In this document: piece by piece, positions 35,369 to 40,962 of the stretch
Position numbering within the stretch: position 1 is the stretch's first letter
Layout: each line of letters starts with the position of its first letter
Source of the DNA: Kordiimonadaceae bacterium
GTDB taxonomy: Bacteria > Pseudomonadota > Alphaproteobacteria > Sphingomonadales > Emcibacteraceae
NCBI GenBank assembly: GCA_018675425.1
Contig: JABGYD010000023.1
Coordinates: 1-40,962 of the forward strand
Length of the DNA stretch: 40,962 nt
Direction: 5' to 3'
Notes under the pieces: generated by a model
The model's input: only the letters and a program-made list of their open reading frames with translations
Databases searched by the model: none
Told to the model about the DNA's origin: nothing
Translations under genes and position numbers: made by a program

Positions 35369-36136
35369 TTACATACTCATCCTCTTGAGGAAGGATTGTA
35401 AACGCTCAGATTTAGGATGACTGAAAAATTCCTGTGCCGACGCTTGCTCGACAATTACACCCTCATCAATAAAAATTGCTCTATCCGCTGTATCTCTCCC
35501 AAAATTAAGCTCATGCGTCGCTATAATCATTGTATGTCCCTTCTCGGCCAATTCTTTCATCACCTCAATGACTTCCCCGACACGTTCAGGGTCAAGAGCT
35601 GATGTCGGCTCGTCAAAAAGCATCACTTCGGGCTCCATAGCAAGCATTCGGGCAATGGCCACTCTTTGCTGCTGCCCACCTGATAAAGTGTCTGGGTATT
35701 CATCCTTCCAATCCAATAGGCCGACTTCCGTAATTCTATCAATCGCTATTTTTTCAGCATCCGCATTATTCATCTTCTTTACAATTTTTAGAGCTTCAAT
35801 CACATTACCCAATACGGTACGGTGAGGCCATAAATTAAATTGTTGAAATACATATCCGATGCGGCTTCTTTGGCTAGCAAGCGTCGTTTGGTTTGCTTTT
35901 TTCAATTCCCCGGTCTCTGACAATAAATTGCCAATAGGATCACCATTAATATAAACCGTTCCTTCATCAGGAATGCTAAGTTGGTTTATACATCTCAACA
36001 GGGTGGATTTACCGGAACCAGAAGCTCCTAGAATGCAAACCACCTCGCCCTGCGCGACATCCAAATCGATCCCTCTTAATACTTTTAGGCTCCCAAATGA
36101 TTTATGCAAATTTTTAATTTTAACGGCAGAAGTCAT
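35369..36136 (-). CDS. Amino-acid ABC transporter ATP-binding protein (GlnQ/HisP type)
   Basis: A 255-residue ABC ATPase of the polar-amino-acid class. Walker A is GASGSGKST (37-45), the Q-loop is YVFQQFNLWPH, the signature is LSGGQQQRVAIAR, Walker B is VMLFDEPTSALD, and the H-loop follows in IIATHE. The class marker is the GlnQ/HisP-like start KIKNLHKSFGSLKVLRGI. It lies two bases after the permease gene and three before the MmgE/PrpD gene. With a single permease gene in the operon, the importer is expected to be a permease homodimer with two copies of this subunit. Confidence 0.95.
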   Translation of the reverse strand: MTSAVKIKNLHKSFGSLKVLRGIDLDVAQGEVVCILGASGSGKSTLLRCINQLSIPDEGTVYINGDPIGNLLSETGELKKANQTTLASQRSRIGYVFQQFNLWPHRTVLGNVIEALKIVKKMNNADAEKIAIDRITEVGLLDWKDEYPDTLSGGQQQRVAIARMLAMEPEVMLFDEPTSALDPERVGEVIEVMKELAEKGHTMIIATHELNFGRDTADRAIFIDEGVIVEQASAQEFFSHPKSERLQSFLKRMSM

Positions 36137-36138
36137 AA

Positions 36139-36882
36139 TTATAAATTCCCCTGCGGTTTTATCTGAAAAGATGTCTTACTAATTTGTTTAAATTTTTGCC
36201 AAAATGGAACTTTTTTTCGCCTTATCCATGCGAATTTCCATTCAAGATACATCATAAATAATGACGTCGTGTAAGCCATAATTAAATAAATAACTGCAAC
36301 AACAGTGAAAACTTCAATCGGTCTAAAGAAATTAGCAATAATGATTTGCCCCTGATACATCAATTCGGCCATACCGAGTACAGAGCAAAGCGATGATAAC
36401 TTAATTGCAGAAACAAAAACATTTCCAATTGCAGGTATCATTCGGTAAGCAGCTTGAGGAACAATCACACGGCGTATTATTTGGCCGGGTTTAAAACCTA
36501 CTGCTGCAGCGGCTTCAATATGTCCTTTACTAACACCCTGAATGCCTGCACGAAATACTTCAGAGAGATATGATCCAACATTTAACGCCATCGCAATCAC
36601 CAGCGATGTAAGCGCATCCAATTGAAGTCCCGTTAAAATTGGTAAACAATAATAAATCCAGACTATTTGTATAAGACCGGGTGTTCCCCTAAAAACTTCG
36701 ACATAAACGACCAAGGGAAGAGCAAATATCTTACGTACTCTAAGCCTAACAATAGCAACAAAAAGTCCAATAATTGTGCCAAGAACCATTGTCAAAAGTG
36801 ATAGTAGAATAGTTGTTTGAACGCCTTCTAATAAAAGCGGTAAATTATTCCAGACAATATCAAAGCGAAATTCAAATTCCAT
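36139..36882 (-). CDS. Amino-acid ABC transporter permease (HisM/GlnP type)
   Basis: A 247-residue inner-membrane permease with five hydrophobic helices. The N-terminal GVQTTILLSLLTMVLGTIIG is characteristic of the polar-amino-acid permeases, and the EAA loop contacting the ATPase is seen as EAAAAVGFKPGQIIRRVIVP. VFRGTPGLIQIVWIYY is the other family marker. It lies between the binding protein (34 bases upstream) and the ATPase. Confidence 0.94.
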   Translation of the reverse strand: MEFEFRFDIVWNNLPLLLEGVQTTILLSLLTMVLGTIIGLFVAIVRLRVRKIFALPLVVYVEVFRGTPGLIQIVWIYYCLPILTGLQLDALTSLVIAMALNVGSYLSEVFRAGIQGVSKGHIEAAAAVGFKPGQIIRRVIVPQAAYRMIPAIGNVFVSAIKLSSLCSVLGMAELMYQGQIIIANFFRPIEVFTVVAVIYLIMAYTTSLFMMYLEWKFAWIRRKKVPFWQKFKQISKTSFQIKPQGNL

Positions 36883-36916
36883 ATTTATTGCTCACACAAT
36901 TTTTCCTGTTTTGATC

Positions 36917-37777
36917 TTATCGGGGAACATCACCAATTAAACGTGTTGGCGCCACAACGGAATCAAGAACAAAATCTGGGTATATTTCTGCCTGCTTAGC
37001 CATAAAGTTGGTTTCAATGATGGTATCAACAAATGTATTCATATAGTGAAGAAGGTTATGCTGACATTGCGGCATCACAAATCCTGCACCAACTGAACGG
37101 GGAGATTCTGATAAAACGACAACTTCTGCCCAATCTGAATTGGCTCGGGCGATCTGTTGAGTTTCAATTGACCCTGCTCCCATGGCTATGGCACGACCAC
37201 TCGCTACTTCTTGTTCCGGTAACGCGGGTGGTGCTACAGATTTTATCGTCGCGTTTGAGAAAAATTCTTTGTCATTTTCAGTATAGGTAATATGAGCAGC
37301 ACTACCCAACCGAACAACAATATTTGATCCCTGTTTATCAATGTCTGATAGTTGTATGATATTTGCGTCTTTTCTTACTAAAAATGTTTGTGAGCCAATA
37401 ATAACAGGCTTCGTAAACCATACAGATGCGGCCCTATTCGGACGACGAGCCACATTTGAAATTACGATATCAAATTTTTTTGATTGCAATCCAGCTATAA
37501 AAGTGTCCCATTTGGCTTCAACCCATTCAACTTCAACTTTTAAAAGCTCTTCGCCTAACATATTGCCTGCATTGACTAATGCGCCTTCAAGCTCACCTCT
37601 AATATTTCGATATTGAAAGGGTTTTGAATTGATCCAGCCAATACGAATTTTTCCACGTTTTAATATTTCTTCCAGCATATCAGGCGCGGTGCTACAATTT
37701 GCTGCAAACACAGGCGCATTTATTATAAAAGATATAAGAACACTCAAAATCATAATTATTTTAGTAACGATTTTCAT
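36917..37777 (-). CDS. Amino-acid ABC transporter substrate-binding protein (SBP family 3)
   Basis: A 286-residue periplasmic binding protein. The signal peptide ends at APVFA (residues 21-25), after which the mature chain starts ANCSTAPDML. The family-3 motif is GKIRIGWINSKPFQYRN, then GELEGALVNAGNMLGEEL and KWDTFIAGLQSKKFDIVISN, which is the LxxGKxD-type block. The lobe-hinge VVRLGSAAHITYTEN is the usual GVQxGTxxE-like position, although it lacks the G-T and may bind an altered amino acid. First gene of the minus-strand ABC-MmgE/PrpD operon. Confidence 0.9.
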   Translation of the reverse strand: MKIVTKIIMILSVLISFIINAPVFAANCSTAPDMLEEILKRGKIRIGWINSKPFQYRNIRGELEGALVNAGNMLGEELLKVEVEWVEAKWDTFIAGLQSKKFDIVISNVARRPNRAASVWFTKPVIIGSQTFLVRKDANIIQLSDIDKQGSNIVVRLGSAAHITYTENDKEFFSNATIKSVAPPALPEQEVASGRAIAMGAGSIETQQIARANSDWAEVVVLSESPRSVGAGFVMPQCQHNLLHYMNTFVDTIIETNFMAKQAEIYPDFVLDSVVAPTRLIGDVPR

Positions 37778-38004
37778 TCGACAATTCCCTTACTGAAAAA
37801 TCTTGAAAATAGGTTCTAACATATCAGTCATCATTGCAAGAAATTTTAGGAAATACTATTTCTTATTCGCCTTTATTTAGCTTCCAAAGCCACCCTAAAA
37901 TACACATCAGCTTTTTTTCTCTAGCTTTTTTTAAATTAATTCTGGGATATCGACCTATACATTTCAATTAAAATTACTTACAGTTGCTTATAGGTAAAAA
38001 TTTA

Positions 38005-39369
38005 ATGATAGGTAATTTTTCAAAAAATATCACTGAGTTTATAGCCGACCTCAAAGGGCCGGACGGAAAAATTTATTATGGTTGGTGGAATATCCTTGCT
38101 TGCTATCCAGTCATTATGTTTGTCTTTGCTTCTCCGCTTGTCTTACTTCAATTTATATATGTTGATATCGAAAATGAATATGGCCTTCCCCGCGGCGATA
38201 TTTTAACAATTGCTACTTTTAAATTTACTGTTGCTGCAATCATCGCAATGTGTGCAGGTTTTTATATTGATAAATTTGGTGCTAAAAGGGCCGTTTATAT
38301 TTGCGGAACCGTCACGGGTTTTGGATTTATATATTGGCATTTTATAGGTCAAATTCCTACTATGGACATAACCACTTCGATCTGGATTGCCGGAATACCG
38401 CTTGGGTTTTCATCCATGCCACTGCTGGTCGCCACTAAAACTATATGCGCAAAATGGTTTAATAAAAGACTAGGTCTTGCCATGGGAATACTTGCCGGAG
38501 CATCCAGCATATCAGGAATTTTATTCACACCATTTTATGCTTGGCTGGTTGAAACTGTAGGCTGGCGTGATGCGCTGCCGCTAGTGAGCCTCGCAATATT
38601 TTTTATTGGCTTTCCCGTCTTTCACTTCTTAGTGAGGGACAACCCGTCATCAGCAGAAATCCAACATGAGTTTGCCGATAGTGATGCTAAGAATAAAGCC
38701 ATTAAAAGTAACCTTCTCGAACCTGAAAAATATGGCAACGTCCCAGAATTTATTGATTATGTCAAAAAACCGCAATTCCTTATCATCTGCTTGGTACTTG
38801 TTATAGTTGGCTTTGTTGACCAGGGCTTTGGTAAAAATATTTCATTTTACATTATGAATGATCTAGGATTCACTCGCAGTGAACTGGCATGGACAACGGT
38901 ATATTCATTTGTGCTTGGCTTCGGTTCAAGATTAGCTTTTGGCTGGATGTTCGACAAATATTCTTTTAAAGGTATTACCATTTGCTACCTGTTAATTGTC
39001 GTCTCAATCGCCATGGCCTTCGGCGTACAAGGTATTGTCACTTTATATATTTTTCAAATGGCTCGTGGGTTCAGTCAAAGTGGAATATTAGTTGAAACAC
39101 CTGTTTTTGCTAAACATTCATTTGGATCTAATCATCTAGGAAAAATGCTTGGTTTCTTTTCCGCAACCTCTGGCGTTGGCCTCGCTATGGGCCCGAGAAC
39201 TATTGGTATGATGCATGACACCTATGGTAACTACGAAAATGCTTTTTATCTATGCATTGGTCTCATGTTGTTTTGTAGCGCCATAGTTTATACCTTAAAA
39301 CCAATTTACTGGCTCAAACTTCAAGAAGAAAAGGTGATGATGGCGAACGTTAAATTTAGTAAAAAATAA
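38005..39369 (+). CDS. MFS transporter, monocarboxylate/OFA-like
   Basis: A 454-residue major facilitator protein with about twelve helices. The YYGWWNILACYPVIM opening and GFYIDKFGAKRAVYICG (loop 2-3 motif) recall the OFA/monocarboxylate-type carriers, which import or exchange organic acids. I start at ATG 38005, nine bases after AGGT, instead of TTG 37984 in front of it. It is transcribed away from the ABC operon and convergent with the Rieske gene (18-base gap). Substrate unknown; an organic acid would fit the neighbourhood. Confidence 0.84.
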   Translation: MIGNFSKNITEFIADLKGPDGKIYYGWWNILACYPVIMFVFASPLVLLQFIYVDIENEYGLPRGDILTIATFKFTVAAIIAMCAGFYIDKFGAKRAVYICGTVTGFGFIYWHFIGQIPTMDITTSIWIAGIPLGFSSMPLLVATKTICAKWFNKRLGLAMGILAGASSISGILFTPFYAWLVETVGWRDALPLVSLAIFFIGFPVFHFLVRDNPSSAEIQHEFADSDAKNKAIKSNLLEPEKYGNVPEFIDYVKKPQFLIICLVLVIVGFVDQGFGKNISFYIMNDLGFTRSELAWTTVYSFVLGFGSRLAFGWMFDKYSFKGITICYLLIVVSIAMAFGVQGIVTLYIFQMARGFSQSGILVETPVFAKHSFGSNHLGKMLGFFSATSGVGLAMGPRTIGMMHDTYGNYENAFYLCIGLMLFCSAIVYTLKPIYWLKLQEEKVMMANVKFSKK

Positions 39370-39387
39370 TCCACGTCAAAATGAACT

Positions 39388-40692
39388 CTAAATGTCTGAT
39401 CCATCAGGCCAGATAGCCTGGTCTTCAATTTTTTTCACTTCTTCTTGCCACTTAAGATCACGATCAATAATCATCCCACCCGAACGTGCGGTATGGTATA
39501 TTTCGGGATTATTAACACCAGGAGGAATAGTGCCGTTTTTAAGTAGTTCTTTAGCTGCATTTATTAGACGCCTTCGGGTGGCAGTGATCATTTGATCACT
39601 AGTTCCAAGGTGCTCTTTAGTACGATCAGTGATACTTCCCATACTTTCAGTGATCATTTGATCCTGAAGGTGGATACCTTTGACGCCCGTATAGCTGCTG
39701 TTGCGCTGTTCTTCCCGATCTACCATATAATCGTTAGTGTTATTTTCCTTCAACCTCCAACGGTCTAAAAATCCATTGCCAGGATTTTCTTCAAAATTCA
39801 AGCCGCCGTCAATGCCCGGTAGCGACGCACCCTTCTTTACATTAACAACCGGTGAACGTCCGGCCTCACTCAGGCTAACAAACATTGTATTATGATCATC
39901 TATTGGGATCCATGCCCTAACAATGATATGGTCTATTATTTCCCCACCCGGTGGCATTGTCCAGCAAGGCATAAGGAAGCGAGCTACACGCCAATAATAT
40001 GTATCTTCTTGAGCCTCGCGATAAGCCCCATACATGGTTCCATTTTTAGTATCAGTGATTTCGTATTTAGGTGATTTATTCTCAGATAGATATTGTTCTC
40101 TAGTTTTTTTATTAAAGCTTGATGAACTCACAGACCCTAAATGCAAAAAGCCTAAATGAACAGTATCAATGTCACCTTCGAGGGACTGTAAATAATTACA
40201 TTCACGAAGCACCATTCTAACGCTTAGCTTTTCTTGACTTAGGCGCATACTATCAAAATCTGGTAGTTTGGGTATCGGATCTTGGTTACCCATGTAAACC
40301 CAGATCATTTCAATTTTTTCGACTGCTTTGTAGGCCTTTATGTTCACTTTTTGTTTAAAATCCGTCTCGATTGGTTCACTTGGCATATCCACGCAATTAC
40401 CATCTACGTCAAATTTCCAGCCATGATAAACGCAGCGAAGGCCACATTCTTCGTTTCGTCCAAAAAAAAGTTCCGCGCGCCGGTGTGGGCAATATGGTTC
40501 AATGATACCAACCTGACCTTCGCTATCCCTGAATGCAAGCAAATCCTCACCAAGCAGGCGAAAACGTAACGGTGAGCCGTCAGCTTTTAATTCATCCGAT
40601 TTTAAAATTGGAAACCAGTAATGACGCATTAAATTACCCATCGGAGTTCCCGGACCAACCTTCGTTAAAAGTTCATTATCTTCTGTGCGCAT
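39388..40692 (-). CDS. Rieske ring-hydroxylating oxygenase alpha subunit, phthalate dioxygenase-like
   Basis: A 434-residue oxygenase component of the phthalate 4,5-dioxygenase-like class. The Rieske [2Fe-2S] ligands are C68, H70, C87 and H90 (CPHRRAELFFG, CGLRCVYHGWKFD). The mononuclear iron site is D176 (bridging), H179 and H184 in EGDIDTVHLGFLH. The C-terminal half has the family block RNSSYTGVKGIHLQDQMITE. A reductase partner is not in the window. It is read away from allA, from which it is separated by 136 bases including a palindrome. Substrates of this class include aromatic acids and N- or O-methyl groups, so demethylation of a small N-compound is an alternative to ring attack. Confidence 0.9.
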   Translation of the reverse strand: MRTEDNELLTKVGPGTPMGNLMRHYWFPILKSDELKADGSPLRFRLLGEDLLAFRDSEGQVGIIEPYCPHRRAELFFGRNEECGLRCVYHGWKFDVDGNCVDMPSEPIETDFKQKVNIKAYKAVEKIEMIWVYMGNQDPIPKLPDFDSMRLSQEKLSVRMVLRECNYLQSLEGDIDTVHLGFLHLGSVSSSSFNKKTREQYLSENKSPKYEITDTKNGTMYGAYREAQEDTYYWRVARFLMPCWTMPPGGEIIDHIIVRAWIPIDDHNTMFVSLSEAGRSPVVNVKKGASLPGIDGGLNFEENPGNGFLDRWRLKENNTNDYMVDREEQRNSSYTGVKGIHLQDQMITESMGSITDRTKEHLGTSDQMITATRRRLINAAKELLKNGTIPPGVNNPEIYHTARSGGMIIDRDLKWQEEVKKIEDQAIWPDGSDI

Positions 40693-40758
40693 TTTTATTT
40701 CCTAATATTGAACTTTTTACGTTAAACTTTAACCCCTCCCCTGTAAACCCAGCCATAG

Positions 40759-40775
40759 AGTTAGTTTGACTAACT
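40759..40775. promoter_or_regulatory. Palindromic operator between the Rieske gene and allA
   Basis: AGTTAGT (40759-40765) and ACTAACT (40769-40775) form a perfect 7+7 inverted repeat around TTG, in the middle of the 136-base divergent region. A looser half-site CTAAC recurs at 40807-40811. It is suited to a regulator acting on one or both genes; the regulator is not in the window. Confidence 0.5.
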
Positions 40776-40828
40776 TAATGCTATTTGGTTAGAGTAATGA
40801 TGAAAACTAACTTATTAAAGGACGCGCT

Positions 40829-40962
40829 GTGAAAACTATTACTCTTTCGAAATTAACGCCGGAAACCTTTTCCGGCTTTGGTAGAGTTATCGATACCACC
40901 GACCCTGAAGGCCATGGGTTTTCTGTAAACGAAGGGCGCGCAGAACGATTTAATTACCCCCA
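40829..40962 (+). CDS. allA: Ureidoglycolate lyase, 5' part only
   Basis: The first 44 codons of a ureidoglycolate lyase, which splits ureidoglycolate into glyoxylate and urea at the end of allantoin breakdown. The opening MKTITLSKLTPETFSGFGRV and the later NEGRAERFNY match the AllA N terminus, including the Asn-Glu-Gly-x-Ala-Glu-Arg-Phe motif. GTG start with AAAGGA 8 bases upstream. The gene runs off the window end. Its presence suggests a purine/allantoin utilisation locus to the right. Confidence 0.85.
   Translation, partial: MKTITLSKLTPETFSGFGRVIDTTDPEGHGFSVNEGRAERFNYP

Noticed and set aside
37905-37945. Two copies of AGCTTTTTTT in the region between the binding protein and the MFS gene
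   Set aside because: Short low-complexity T tracts without a stem; not a terminator or a meaningful repeat.
39580-39670. Direct repeat containing GTGATCATTTGATC twice inside the Rieske gene
   Set aside because: Both copies encode a DQMIT segment of the protein; this repeated Asp-Gln-Met-Ile-type motif is usual in the family, so it is not a mobile or regulatory repeat.
1-40962. CRISPR array, insertion sequence, prophage or integrase
   Set aside because: No spaced direct repeats, transposase, phage or recombinase genes were found on either strand.

Overview
The window comes from an AT-rich (roughly 38% GC by eye) alphaproteobacterium. The core block from about 22.2 to 30.6 kb has the order dcd, murA, DUF2948, hisG (short form), hisD, UPF0262, LMW-phosphatase-like, infA, maf, RNase E/G, yacG. 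DUF2948 and UPF0262 are families I know from Alphaproteobacteria. Genus cannot be fixed from sequence alone; a marine, Kordiimonas- or Sneathiella-like organism is a guess. No integrase, transposase, phage gene or CRISPR array was seen.

Left part (1-9.3 kb): a truncated acetate-type symporter (actP) with its DUF485 partner, the 3' remnant of an unidentified gene, and a Tat-exported spermidine-dehydrogenase-like flavoprotein. Then comes an unusual metal-handling module. It holds a Cu/Zn efflux permease (SO_0444/ArsP type) fused in frame to an HflK-like SPFH domain, two further SPFH proteins (HflC-like and HflK-like), and a ZIP-family importer behind its own promoter. That promoter carries a palindrome that reads as a Zur box.

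Middle part (9.4-22.3 kb): a PhyH-family dioxygenase; a minus-strand run of metC-like lyase, ada and an MFS transporter; then a catabolic operon with a YheO/DauR-type regulator, a tripartite tricarboxylate transporter (tctC, tctB, tctA), an MmgE/PrpD protein and two tandem fumarase/aspartase-superfamily lyases. The two lyases have lost complementary catalytic motifs. The first lacks conserved region 1 and keeps regions 2 and 3; the second keeps region 1 and lacks the region-2 histidine and all of region 3. Active sites in this superfamily are built from several subunits, so this looks like an obligate heteromeric lyase. It is the most interesting observation in the window. A tRNA-Thr gene closes this part.

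Core block (22.4-30.65 kb): the nucleotide, cell-wall, histidine and translation genes listed above, a 46-residue basic protein ahead of dcd, then tRNA-Phe and a strong intrinsic terminator.

Right part (30.7-41 kb): a large exported Asp-box beta-propeller protein, and an operon of an amino-acid ABC transporter (substrate-binding protein, permease, ATPase) ending in a second MmgE/PrpD protein. These are followed by an MFS transporter, a phthalate-dioxygenase-type Rieske oxygenase, and divergently the start of allA (ureidoglycolate lyase). The outer parts read as uptake and breakdown of small N-containing carboxylates, with metal homeostasis and alkylation repair alongside.
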